DNA of 64,000 nt from JAMXLO01 sp963812075. Its GTDB lineage: Bacteria; Pseudomonadota; Alphaproteobacteria; Acetobacterales; Acetobacteraceae. Of this stretch, positions 55,970 to 64,000 are shown in pieces. Location: contig CAWETN010000018.1 in the NCBI GenBank assembly GCA_963812075.1, forward strand, positions 404,605-468,604, in the 5' to 3' direction. The notes below the pieces were generated by a model. The model did no database searches. It was not told the DNA's origin and saw nothing but the letters and a program-made list of their open reading frames with translations. The position numbers and the translations under genes were made by a program. Numbering within the stretch: the first letter of the stretch is position 1; each line of letters starts with the position of its first letter.

Positions 55970-57910
55970 TGTTGGGCGGCGCGGGCGGCGGGCCGCCCAT
56001 GGGCGGCGGTGGGTCCCCGGGCTCGCCCAGGCGGGGCTGCCCTTCGGCGGCATCCCCCACGAGCTGCAGAGCGGGGTCGACCTGCTGCTGGCCGAGGAGC
56101 CCGAGCGCGGCGAGTCCGACGCCGTCTTCACCCAGCTGCCGACGGCGCACGAGAAGAAACGGCTCTCGCTCGGCGGCCTGCTCATGGAGTACCCGGGCAT
56201 GTGCGCCCTGGCCGCGCTGCTCGTCGCGATCATCAGCCTGGCCACCCAGCTCGGCCCGAGCCTCGTCTCCTACGCCATCAACCACGGCCTGACGCCGCCC
56301 CACTACGACTTCGCCGTGGTCGTGGCCATGTCCGCGCTGTACCTGGTCGCCGTGGCCGTGTCGGCGCGGCGCGCAGTGGGGGCAGGCCCGCGTGACCGGC
56401 CGGCTGGCCTCGTGGGTCATGAACGACCTGCGCATCACGGTCTTCCGGCACCTCCAGCGGCTCTCGCTCGACTTCTTCACCGAGGAGAAGGCGGGCGTCG
56501 TCATGAGCCGGATGACGAGCGACATCGAGAACCTCCAGCAGCTGCTCCAGGACGGGCTGGCCCAGTTCGCCATCCAGGGCCTCACCATGGTCGTGATCAC
56601 GGTCATCCTCTTCTCCACCAACGTCGAAGCTCGCCGCGATCACCGTCTTCGCCGTGTTGCCCCCGCTGCTCGTCATGTCGATCTGGTTCAAGCGCGCCTC
56701 CGAGCGCGGCTACGACAAGGTGCGCGACGGCATCGCCACTGGTCCTGGCCGATCTCTCCGAGAGCCTCCAGGGCGTGCGCATCGTCACCGCGCACAACCG
56801 GCAGCGCTACAACGTCGAGACGCACCGCGACGTCGTCGGCGACTACCGCGACGCCAACAACTACACCGGCCGCATCAACGCCGTCTACGGCCCGGGCTCG
56901 CAGCTGATCAGCGTCTTCGGCCAGGTGCTCATCCTGGCCATCGGCGGCGCCATGTACCTCCACCATCCCCAGGAGATCAACCTGGGCCAGCTGACCGCGT
57001 TCTTCCTCTACGTGAACCGGTTCTTCTCGCCGATCCAGCTGCTGGTCCAGCAGTACAACACGTTCCAGCAGGGCCAGGCGTCGGTGTTCAAGCTCCGCAC
57101 CCTGCTCGAGACCGAGCCCAGCGTCGCCGAGGCGCCGGACGCGCGTGCGAGCTGCCGCCCATCCGGGGCGAGATCCGCTTCGACCACGTGTCGTTCGGCT
57201 ACGACCCCGCCGTGCCCGGTGCTCCACGACGTCGACCTGACCATCGACCCCGGGGAGACCGTGGCGTTCGTCGGGCGCCACCGGCGCGGGCAAGTCGACC
57301 ATGGCCAAGCTGGTCACCCGCTTCTACGACCCGACCGGCGGGTCGCGTGCTCATCGACGGCTACGACCTCAAGGCGCGTCACGCTCGAGTCGCTGCGCCG
57401 CCAGCTCGGCGTCGTGCCCCAGGAGCCGTTCCTCTTCGCCGGGACCATCCGGGACAACATCGTCCTTCGCCCGCCCGGGCGCGCCCGACGACGAGGTGTG
57501 GAACGCCGTGCACCGGGTCGGGCTGGACGACCTGGTGCACCGGCTCCCGTACGGCCTCGACACGCCGGTCCACGAGCGGGGCCAGTCGCTCTCCTCGGGC
57601 GAGCGCCAGCTGATCGCGCTGGGGCGGGCGTTCATGGCCGAGCCCCGGGTGCTCGTCCTCGACGAGGCGACGTCGAACCTCGACCTGCAGTCCGAGACGC
57701 TGGTCGAGGCGGCCCTCGACGTGCTGCTCGCAGGGGCGCACCGCCGTGCTCATCGCCCACCGGCTCTCGACGGCCATGCGGGCCGACCGCATCGTCGTGG
57801 TCGGCGACGGCCGGTTGCTCGAGGTCGGGTCGCACGACGAGCTGGTCGCGCTCGGTGGCCACTACGCCGAGATGTACGAGACCTGGGTCACCCAGTCCCA
57901 CGCCGCGTAG
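55969..57910 (+). CDS. ABC exporter half-transporter 2, many frameshifts
   Basis: About 645 residues if mended, starting at ATG 55969 in a TGATG overlap. A 60-residue soluble lead-in with 'GLPFGGIPHELQSGVDLLLA' precedes membrane segments 'MCALAALLVAIISLATQLGP' and the exporter motif 'RLSLDFFTEEKAGVVMSRMT'. The ATPase shows 'TGAGKSTMAKLVTRFYDP', 'VVPQEPFLFAGTIRDNIV', signature 'LSSGERQLIALGRAFMAEPR' and Walker B 'VLVLDEATSNLDLQ' with the catalytic Glu present. Together with the previous protein it would form a heterodimeric multidrug-type exporter with one canonical ATP site. The frame breaks are single bases and the protein order is intact. Confidence 0.82.
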
Positions 57911-57926
57911 GGCATGCGGGGCGTCT

Positions 57927-58553
57927 TCAGCGGCTGGACAGAAGCTGGGTGAAGGCCGTCGGCGGCCCCGCCTCCAAGCGCCGGCGGATGGTGGTGGCGC
58001 ACTCCTTCGGGGAGGCGACCGAGGTGTCGACCTCCACGTCGTAGACGCCCGGCGTGTGCACCGCCTCCTGCCAGCGCACGACCGGTTCGGGTACGGAGCC
58101 CTCGGGTGACGTCGTCAGGTACCGCGCCGAACCCTCCTTCGTCCCTTCGTCGCGCCGGGCCATGATCACCTCGACGGGGCACCGCACGCCCACGAGGTAG
58201 GCCGGCGTCTCCTCGAGCCGCGTCGCGACCAGCTCGAGGATGCCGAGCGGCCGCGAGTAGCGGTCGTGCAAGCCGACGTCGACGACGACATCGAGGCCCA
58301 GGCGGCTGAGGGTCGCCACCGAAGCGAACAGCCCAGCGTAGAGGAGGGCCACGTCGTCTTCGAGGTCGGGCCGCTCACCGCCGGGTCGCAACCCGATGCC
58401 GGGACGGGTCCGGACGGGGGTGACCCCGGAGAAGGCGTCGACGCCGAGGTTGAGCCAGAGGCCCCCGAAGCTGTCCTGCATGGCAGCGGCGATGCTCGAC
58501 TTCCCCGACCGCGGCGCCCCGTTGAGAACGACCACGTCGCCAGGCCGGCTCAC
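57927..58553 (-). CDS. Chloramphenicol-phosphotransferase-like P-loop kinase
   Basis: A 208-residue unbroken P-loop protein. Walker A 'LNGAPRSGKSSIAAAMQDS' at residue 10, the catalytic-Asp region 'LNLGVDAFSGVTP', 'GLDVVVDVGLHDRYSRP' and 'YLVGVRCPVEVIMARRDEG' follow the order of the CPT family, which phosphorylates the primary hydroxyl of chloramphenicol in its producers. Many CPT-like proteins have other or unknown acceptors. Its C-terminal 30 residues exceed the classical enzyme. It lies convergent to the exporter operon. Confidence 0.82.
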   Translation of the reverse strand: MSRPGDVVVLNGAPRSGKSSIAAAMQDSFGGLWLNLGVDAFSGVTPVRTRPGIGLRPGGERPDLEDDVALLYAGLFASVATLSRLGLDVVVDVGLHDRYSRPLGILELVATRLEETPAYLVGVRCPVEVIMARRDEGTKEGSARYLTTSPEGSVPEPVVRWQEAVHTPGVYDVEVDTSVASPKECATTIRRRLEAGPPTAFTQLLSSR

Positions 58554-58621
58554 CGGGGAATGGCGCCGGCACTCACCATGGGAACGGTACCCGACCGCCC
58601 CGACCCTGGCACCATGGGGCC

Positions 58622-59399
58622 GTGCCGCACAAACGCGTTCGTCGGCACCGTCGCCACCGAGTACGAGACCAGGTGGCCGGACCTGTTCGACCCGGCGGTC
58701 GTCGACCCGGCCGTCAGCTTCTGGCCGAACAGGCCGGGCGCGGCGGCGCGCTCGAGCTCGGCATCGGGACCGGCCGCCTCGCGCTGCCGCTCAGCCGGCG
58801 TGGCGTGCCGGTCCACGGCATCGAGCTGTCAGAGGACATGGTGGCGCAGTTGCGGGCCAAGCCCGGTGCCGCGGCCCTCGGGGTCACGATCGGCGACTTC
58901 GCGACCGCACAGGTCGACGGTGCGGTCGGAACGTTCACGCTGGCGTACCTCGTGCGCAACACCATCATGAACCTCACCACGCAGGACGAGCAGGTCGCGT
59001 GCTTCCGCAACGTCGCGGCGCATCTGGAGCCGGGCGGGCGCTTCGTCGTGGAGGTCGTGGTCCCGGATCTCCGGCGGCTGCCACCCGGCGAGACGGTGCG
59101 GGCCTTCACGTCGACACCGACGCACCTCGGCTTCGACGAGTACGACGTGGCGCACCAGCCGTCGTGTCGCACCACTACTTCGTGACCGAGGGCGCGTCGA
59201 GACCTTCTCGGCGCCGTTCCGCTACGTCTGGCCGTCCGAGCTCGACCTCATGGCGCGCCTCGCCGACATGACGCTCAGCGAGCGCTGGGCCGACTGGGAG
59301 CGCTCGCCGTTCACCAGCGAGAGCCGGAGCCACGTCTCGGTCTGGCAGAAGCCGGCGGCCACGGGAACGGCAGAGGAGGCAGGGACCTACGGATCGTAG
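58622..59399 (+). CDS. Class I SAM-dependent methyltransferase, frameshifted
   Basis: About 255 residues from GTG 58622. 'VATEYETRWPDLFDPAVVDP' at the start and 'ALELGIGTGRLALPLSRRGV' with the glycine-rich SAM loop, then 'VHGIELSEDMVAQLRAKPGA' and 'LAYLVRNTIMNLTTQDEQVA', are of the ubiquitous Methyltransf_11/25 type. The end 'WPSELDLMARLADMTLSERW' and 'SVWQKPA' is in a third frame. Frames change near 58,640, 58,735, 59,160 and 59,190. Substrate unknown. Its stop overlaps the convergent hemoglobin gene by 13 bases. Confidence 0.77.
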
Positions 59400-59851
59400 G
59401 GTGGTGCCTCTCCCCAGCCCCAGCGGGGCACCGGTGCGTGCTCGACGACGGCGGCATCGGCTTGGGAGTTGGCCAGCGCGATGCGGGTGCCCCACTCGAG
59501 ATAGGCGACGAGCGCCGAACGGAACTCCGGATCGCTCGGCATGCCCGCATCGTCGGCCGCGAGGCTCATCAAGGAGGCGAAGCGAAATCGCTGCGCGTCG
59601 GTGATCCCGAGCCGGCGGTGCTTCTCGACCATCCGGTCGTAGCCACCCAGCTGTGCGGAGTAGTCCGCCGGACCACCGAAGACCTCGCACCACCAGGTCG
59701 CCACGTTGCGGCGATGCTCGGCATGGACGCCGCCGGGGAAGAACAATGCCAGCAGGTCGTCTCGCTCGACCCTGTCGTAGAACGCGTTGATCATTCGTTC
59801 GAATGCAGCTCGACCACCGGCCCACTCGAACAAGGTCGGCTCGGACGCCAT
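59387..59851 (-). CDS. Truncated hemoglobin-type globin
   Basis: A 154-residue 2-on-2 globin. 'LFEWAGGRAAFERMINAFYD' and 'RVERDDLLALFFPGGVHAEH' match the N-terminal helices. 'NVATWWCEVFGGPADYSAQL', with 'MVEKHRRLGITDAQRFRFAS' carrying the proximal His (HRRLGIT), is characteristic of group II (TrHbO-like). The tail 'PRWGWGEAPPYDP' is also typical of actinobacterial members. It probably handles oxygen or NO chemistry. ATG 59851 starts the conserved part. Confidence 0.87.
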   Translation of the reverse strand: MASEPTLFEWAGGRAAFERMINAFYDRVERDDLLALFFPGGVHAEHRRNVATWWCEVFGGPADYSAQLGGYDRMVEKHRRLGITDAQRFRFASLMSLAADDAGMPSDPEFRSALVAYLEWGTRIALANSQADAAVVEHAPVPRWGWGEAPPYDP

Positions 59852-59853
59852 CC

Positions 59854-59995
59854 CTAGCCGACCGCCGTCTCCTCGTCGACGGAGAAGGGCGGGGTCGACG
59901 AGCCCGTCCGCACGTACTCGTCGAGCCGTGTACGCGATCCGCCCGCAGGTGACCTCCGGCGGCGCGATCACGAGCGCCTGGCAGATGTCGGGCAT
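59854..59995 (-). CDS. Small hypothetical protein upstream of the globin gene, frameshifted
   Basis: Read with one frame change near 59,920 this gives about 47 residues: 'MPDICQALVIAPPEVTCGRI', 'AYTAR', then 'DEYVRTGSSTPPFSVDEETA' and a stop three bases before the globin ATG. It has two cysteines and no known domain. The tight spacing to the globin gene suggests co-transcription. I do not recognise it. Confidence 0.42.
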
Positions 59996-60020
59996 GCCGT
60001 CACCCTAGCGACGCCCCCGC

Positions 60021-60770
60021 TCAGCCGGCCCGACTCCATCCGTCCAGGGTGGCGCGGTAGCGCGCGTCCCAGTCGTCGTACGTCGTACGCAGTAGGCGGC
60101 CCGGCCAGTGGTCCGGCAGGAGCTCTGCGGGCAGGAGCGGGTCCGCCTGCAGGTGGCGCAGCACCGCGGCGGAGAGCTCGAACCCCGGCGCCAGCGCCTC
60201 GGGTCCGTCGGGTGACAGCGCGCCGAGGCTGTGCAGGAGCCTCCCCGACCGGTCGGACCACGCCCGCGAGGTCCCACAGCCGGGCGGCCAGCGCCCGCGG
60301 GTCTCCCGGCCGAGCCGTCATGAGTTCGACGTCGGCCTGCAGGAGTCGGGCAGCTCGACGGCGACGTTGCCCGGCCGGAGCCACACGCCTTCGCGCAGCT
60401 CGCCCATCCGGGCGTAGCCGAGAACGCGACGACGGGCGCCGCGCACCCCGGCGGTGCTGCCGGCGGTGGTCACCACGGCCAGCCACCACCAGCCGTCGTA
60501 GGGAGCGGTCGTTCCCGAACGGCTGGCCGACTGGCGGGACTGGCGAGCCACCAGGTGGCCGGCGAGGCGGTACCGCCCGGACCCGTCGGTCGTCGCCTCC
60601 CCGGCCGCCACCATGCGGCTGAGCGCGACCCGTGCCCTGTTCTCGCTGATGCCGAACAGCGTGGTCAGCCGGACCAGTTGGGCGACGGGCAGCTCGGGGG
60701 GATCCATCCCGAGCAGGGCGCTGGCCAGCACGGAACGGGCCGTCAGCGGCGGCAGCTCGACCGGTGTCAC
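60021..60770 (-). CDS. PaaX-like transcriptional regulator, frameshifted
   Basis: About 250 residues. The N-terminal winged helix is 'LTARSVLASALLGMDPPELP' plus 'LVRLTTLFGISENRARVALS', with 'RMVAAGEATTDGSGRYRLAG' as the wing. The C-terminal PaaX domain ends in 'PAELLPDHWPGRLLRTTYDD' and 'WDARYRATLDGW'. Frames change near 60,345 and 60,245. I prefer GTG 60770 because GTG 60794 would put the inverted repeat inside the gene. It is divergent from the desaturase gene and probably represses it. Confidence 0.77.
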
Positions 60771-60775
60771 GGGGG

Positions 60776-60814
60776 TATTACGTACTTGCGTCACTTGACT
60801 GATCTATCGTAATA
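60776..60814. promoter_or_regulatory. Inverted repeat between the PaaX-like and desaturase genes
   Basis: Arms tattacg (60776-60782) and cgtaata (60808-60814) are perfectly complementary and spaced 25 bases apart, in the short AT-richer region that must carry both divergent promoters. The layout fits two half-sites for a dimeric regulator. Confidence 0.42.
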
Positions 60815-60821
60815 TGTCCGC

Positions 60822-61808
60822 ATGGCAAGCACCATGGTGCCCGACGCGGGATCCCGGCCCGACGTCCTCCCGAGCGAGCGCCTGCTGGCCAACGGCATGG
60901 CCATCCCGGAGCTGCGCGCCGCGCTGCGCCGCATCGACAACCTGCGCAACGCCGTCTCGGTGGCGGCGGTGTGGTTCTGGGTCGCGCTCGATCATCGGCG
61001 GCGCCGTGTGGATCGACCAGTGGTGGAGCTACCTGATCGCCTTCGTGCTGATGGGCCCGATGTACGCGCGCTTCGCCATCCTCATGCACGAGGCGGCGCA
61101 CAAGCTGCTCTTCACCAACAAGCGCTGGAACGACTGCGATCGGCAAGTGGGTGGTCGCCTACCCGGTGTTCACGCCGGTCCAGCTCTACCGGCGGGTGCA
61201 TTTCGCCCACCACAAGGACGAGTTCGGCCCGGCCGAGCCCGACATCGCCTTCTACGCGCCCTACCCGTGCACGCGCCGCGCGCTGGCGGCGCCGGCTCTT
61301 CCGCGACGCGGTCGGGATCAGCGGCTGGAAGAACTTCGTCCCGCTGGTCAAGAACACGCTGCACATGCCGTTCCGCCCCATCGGCCTCTCCATCTTCGGC
61401 GTCCAGGCAGTGCTGTGGGCGGCCATGTGGGCCGCCACCGGCCGGTGGTGGATCTACCCGCTCTTGTGGTGGCTGCCCTGGATGACCGAATGGCGCGTGA
61501 TCAACCGCCTGCGCTCCATCGCCGAGCACGGAGGGATGGAGCGCAGCCCGGACCGCCGGGCCACGACGCACAACGTGCGCCAGTCGCTCCTGGCCCGGTT
61601 CTGGGTCGTCCCGTACAACACCGGCTGGCACCTGGCCCACCACGTGGACATGGGCGTGCCATGGCGCAACCTGCCCGCGTACCACGCCGAGCTCGAGCGG
61701 GCGGGCTACATCACCGACGTGATCACCTACAAGAGCTACCGGGCCCTGTGGAAGGCGCTCTCGAGCGCCGACGAGACGACGGAGGTGCGCGCCGCCGTCG
61801 AGGCCTGA
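60822..61808 (+). CDS. Fatty acid desaturase (membrane di-iron), frameshifted
   Basis: About 327 residues. The three histidine boxes are present in order: 'LMHEAAHKLLF' (HExxH-like), 'RVHFAHHKDEFG' and 'WHLAHHVDMGVP'. They bind the di-iron centre that inserts double bonds or hydroxylates lipid chains. Membrane segments include 'WWSYLIAFVLMGPMYARFAI' and 'WWIYPLLWWLPWM'. Frames change near 60,990, 61,140 and 61,300; from about 61,300 to the end it is clean. The tail 'RNLPAYHAELERAGYI' is usual for the family. Confidence 0.9.
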   Translation: MASTMVPDAGSRPDVLPSERLLANGMAIPELRAALRRIDNLRNAVSVAAVWFWVALDHRRRRVDRPVVELPDRLRADGPDVRALRHPHARGGAQAALHQQALERLRSASGWSPTRCSRRSSSTGGCISPTTRTSSARPSPTSPSTRPTRARAARWRRRLFRDAVGISGWKNFVPLVKNTLHMPFRPIGLSIFGVQAVLWAAMWAATGRWWIYPLLWWLPWMTEWRVINRLRSIAEHGGMERSPDRRATTHNVRQSLLARFWVVPYNTGWHLAHHVDMGVPWRNLPAYHAELERAGYITDVITYKSYRALWKALSSADETTEVRAAVEA

Positions 61809-61856
61809 GCGGCGCCTGTTCCGGTCGGTCGGTTCGGCGCCTGTCGATGACCGGCT

Positions 61857-62509
61857 TCATCCCGTGCCGTCGGCCTCCTCGCTCGGCCCCGACGTGCGCG
61901 TCGAGCCACGAGAGGAGCGGGGCAGTGGCGTGGAACAGGTCGACCACACGCTTCTTCGCCCCAGCCGTCCCGAGCCAGCCGGCCACCGGCCAGGCCTTCA
62001 TGGCGACCAGACCCTTGTGGCGCAGCAGCTCAATCCGCGGGTGGTCCTTGGCGTAACCCCTCGGCGCGCGTCTTGAGCGTCTCCATGGCGGTGACCTCGA
62101 CCGCCGCCGCGCGCAGGGCGTCGACGACGGCCTGGAGCTTGCGCCCGGTCCTGTCCGCCGCCGACGGCGGCGCGGTAACGCTCCAGCTGGTCGGGCGCCA
62201 TGTGGTAGGTGCCCGCGCCGGCCATGAGGCCGTGCGGCCGAGAGCTGCACGTAGCCGTCGCCGATCCTGGCGGCGATGGCCGTCTTGTAGGGCGACTTGT
62301 CGGGGCTGAAGCGCGTGTCGCGGTAGGGGCGGAAGAGGCGGGACTCGCCGAACTCGCCCGCCAGCTCGGCGAGCAGCGCCTCCATCGGCGCCTTCACGTC
62401 CCGTTCGTACACGTCCTTGTGATCGTTCCAGTAGCGCCCTCGAGTTGTCTGCCTCGAGGCCTTCGTAGAAATCCAGCGCGCTGTCGGGCCAGCCCTTGAA
62501 CCCCGTCAT
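61857..62509 (-). CDS. DUF2461 (TIGR02453) family protein, frameshifted
   Basis: About 217 residues from ATG 62509. 'MTGFKGWPDSALDFYEGLEA' and 'DNSRA', then 'FGESRLFRPYRDTRFSPDKS', 'PYKTAIAARIGDGYVQLSA' and near the end 'HPRIELLRHKGLVAMKAWPV' form the family pattern. Function unknown. Frames change near 62,440, 62,235, 62,165, 62,060 and 61,885. The last puts the stop at 61,857 ('PSEEADGTG'). It is convergent with the desaturase gene. Confidence 0.82.
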
Positions 62510-62581
62510 CGTCCCATCATGCCCCGCGGCCGCCTTCGGGCGTGCTGGTCGCCAAGGGCTTGAGCGAGCGGGACCCGCCGC

Positions 62582-63548
62582 TCAGCCCATGGGAGCGGCG
62601 TCGGTGTCGACGCCCAGCGCGCGTCGCAGCACCAGGGCCGCCTCGCGTTGGGCGCGCTTGGACACCTCGGCCGTCGTGACCAGCGCCGAGCCGTGGAACG
62701 TCCCCGGGGAATTGGTGCAGCTCGACCGAGACGCCCGCCTGCAGCAGGCGGAGCGCATACGTCATCCCCTCGTCGCGCAGCGGGTCGTTCTCGGCGGTCG
62801 AGACGTAGGCCGGGGGCAACCCCGCGAGATCGGTGGCCCGGGCCGGTGCCGCGTAGGCCGGCACGTCGGACGCTCCCGACATCTCGCCGAGGTACGCCTT
62901 CCAGCTCTGGACGGCGAGCGGGCGGTTCCACAGTGGCGAGTCGACGAACGCCCGCATGGAAGGTGTCTCGAGCCGGTCGTCGAGCTCGGGGATGTGCAGC
63001 ATCTGGAAGCAGACCGGCGGCCCGCCGAGGTCCCGCGCCAGCAGCGCGGTCGCCGCCGCGAGCCCGCCCCCGGCGCTCGCCCCGAGCAGGGCCACCCGCG
63101 CCGGGTCGACGCCCAGCGGCTCGGCTTCGGCATGCAGGAAGGACAGCGCGGCGTAGCAGTCGTGGAGACCGGCGGGGTAGGGGTGCTCGGGGGCCAGGCG
63201 GTACTCGACCGAGACGACGACCGCCCCCGTATCGATGGCGGTCCGCGCCGCGCCGGCGTGCTCGGCCTGGACGCTTCCGATGATGAAGCCGCCGCCGTGG
63301 ATCATGACGATGCCCGGTGCCCCGGCGCCGGTCGCTGCCGTGCGGGACCGGTACACGCGCACCGCCACGTCGGGCTCGCCGTCCCATCCGGGCACCTTCC
63401 GGTCCTCGATCTCGAGGGTCTCGATCCCGGGGATGTCGATCGTGATGGCGACGAGAATCTGCTCGAAGGCCTCGCGGGCCGCCACCGGGTCCGAGAGGTC
63501 GATGACCGGCAGCACGTCGACCAGGGCCGCGAGCTCGGGATCCATCAT
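62582..63548 (-). CDS. HSL-family alpha/beta hydrolase (esterase/lipase), one frameshift
   Basis: About 322 residues. The oxyanion motif is 'IVMIHGGGFIIGS', the nucleophile elbow 'VALLGASAGGGLAAATALLA', the acid is in 'STAENDPLRDEGM', and the His in 'VELHQFPGTFHG' once a one-base break near 62,705 is corrected. This is the hormone-sensitive-lipase type (family IV) esterase. The protein then ends 'RRALGVDTDAAPMG' at TGA 62,582. Substrates of this family are short-chain esters. It lies just downstream of the SDR gene on the same strand. Confidence 0.87.
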
Positions 63549-63576
63549 GGCTGTCGCTCCCCCGATCCGTCGGGAT

Positions 63577-64000
63577 CTATTTGGGCTGCATACGGATGCC
63601 GGCGTCGAGGCGGATCGACTCGGCGTTCATGTACGAGTTGGACAGGAGTTCGACGGCCAGCGTCGCGAACTCGCTCGCCCGCCCGAGCCGTCTCGGGAAG
63701 AGCACGTCCTGGGCCAGCTTGTCCTTGAAGGCCTCCGAGCCCTCGCCCGCGCCGTAGATGGGCGTGTCGATCAGGCCCGGCAGGATGGTGTTGACCCGGA
63801 TGCCGACGACCGCCAGGTCGCGGGCCACCGGGAGAGTCATGCCGACCACACCGCCCTTCGACGACGAATAGGCGGCCTGCCCGATCTGACCGTCCTCGGC
63901 CGCCACCGATGCCGTGTTGACGATGGCGCCCCGGGCGCCGTCCTCATCGGGCTCGTTGAGGCTCATCTTGGTGGCCGCCAGGCGGACGCAATTGAAGGTG
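63577..64000 (-). CDS. SDR, 3-hydroxyacyl-CoA dehydrogenase type II-like, runs off the window
   Basis: The C-terminal 141 residues of a short-chain dehydrogenase. 'TFNCVRLAATKMSLNEPDED', 'IVNTASVAAEDGQIGQAAYS' with the catalytic Ser and Tyr, 'SSKGGVVGMTLPVARDLAVV' with the Lys, and 'RVNTILPGLIDTPIYG' resemble the HSD10/type II 3-hydroxyacyl-CoA dehydrogenases closely. The N-terminal Rossmann half lies beyond position 64,000. It probably acts in beta-oxidation and may be co-transcribed with the esterase gene, 28 bases away. Confidence 0.88.
   Translation of the reverse strand, partial: TFNCVRLAATKMSLNEPDEDGARGAIVNTASVAAEDGQIGQAAYSSSKGGVVGMTLPVARDLAVVGIRVNTILPGLIDTPIYGAGEGSEAFKDKLAQDVLFPRRLGRASEFATLAVELLSNSYMNAESIRLDAGIRMQPK

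Noticed and set aside
55278..58109. 943-codon plus-strand open frame through the second exporter
   Set aside because: It switches between correct and shadow reading because of indels in the exporter genes; only patches of it match ABC exporters.

Overview
The window looks like two unrelated pieces of high-GC bacterial DNA joined near position 46,765. Left of that point the genes suit a soil or freshwater alphaproteobacterium, most likely of the Acetobacteraceae/Rhodospirillales kind. This rests on Opp/Dpp transporters with Tat-type binding proteins, an HAE1-type RND pump, a TIGR02270/DUF2169 type VI secretion island, and an alphaproteobacterial 'gcgagcgaagcgaagcaatc' dyad. Right of it the genes suit an actinobacterium, perhaps of Acidimicrobiia type: DUF3151, paired ABC exporters behind a MarR regulator, a PaaX-like regulator, an actinobacterial desaturase, a truncated hemoglobin, and many GTG starts. 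At the join an M20 peptidase loses everything after about 60 residues, and an MFS transporter read from the other side loses its C-terminus. No mobile element lies there, so I read it as an assembly chimera. The taxonomic placement is inference from gene content.

Left segment: 0.4-8.7 kb carries a solute-binding protein, a TauD-type dioxygenase, a leucine-rich repeat protein, an RND efflux pair and a keto-pentenoate hydratase-like enzyme. 8.9-12.7 kb holds a small exported protein, a ketopantoate-reductase-like enzyme and a molybdopterin oxidoreductase. 12.8-17.9 kb is a complete peptide-type ABC operon (binding protein, two permeases, two ATPases) whose genes overlap end to start but contain many frameshifts. 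17.9-26.3 kb holds a methyltransferase, a phosphatase, a Uma2 protein, an unrecognised 532-residue protein, a DjlA-like co-chaperone, a peptidoglycan amidase and two glycosyltransferases. 26.4-31.0 kb holds an SDR, an alpha/beta hydrolase lacking its nucleophile, a flavin monooxygenase and a YCII/ECF sigma pair.

31.1-39.2 kb is an orphan type VI secretion island: VgrG, DUF6484, DUF2169, a ketoacyl-synthase-like pseudoenzyme, a PAAR-like protein with a C-terminal HNH-type (Tox-GHH2-like) nuclease, a propeller-like protein that is the candidate immunity partner, and a TIGR02270 protein. Base composition is lower from about 33.9 to 38.4 kb and switches back inside the last gene, suggesting a swapped effector cassette. 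39.9-45.8 kb is an oxidative catabolic cluster (two flavin monooxygenases, a VOC protein, a cupin, tandem cytochromes P450), followed by a MazEF pair.

Right segment: MFS exporter remnant, flavin reductase, ArsR/SRPBCC pair, alpha/beta hydrolase, TetR, two hot-dog thioesterases, DUF3151, MarR with two half-type ABC exporters, a chloramphenicol-phosphotransferase-like kinase, a methyltransferase, a truncated hemoglobin, a PaaX-like regulator divergent from a fatty acid desaturase, a DUF2461 protein, an HSL-type esterase and an SDR running off the end.

Single-base frameshifts are common, especially at 14.8-17.3 kb and throughout the right segment. I annotate such genes over their whole span and note the breaks; most are probably sequence errors. 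No intergenic gap exceeds about 190 bases, and I saw no tRNA, rRNA, CRISPR array or insertion sequence.
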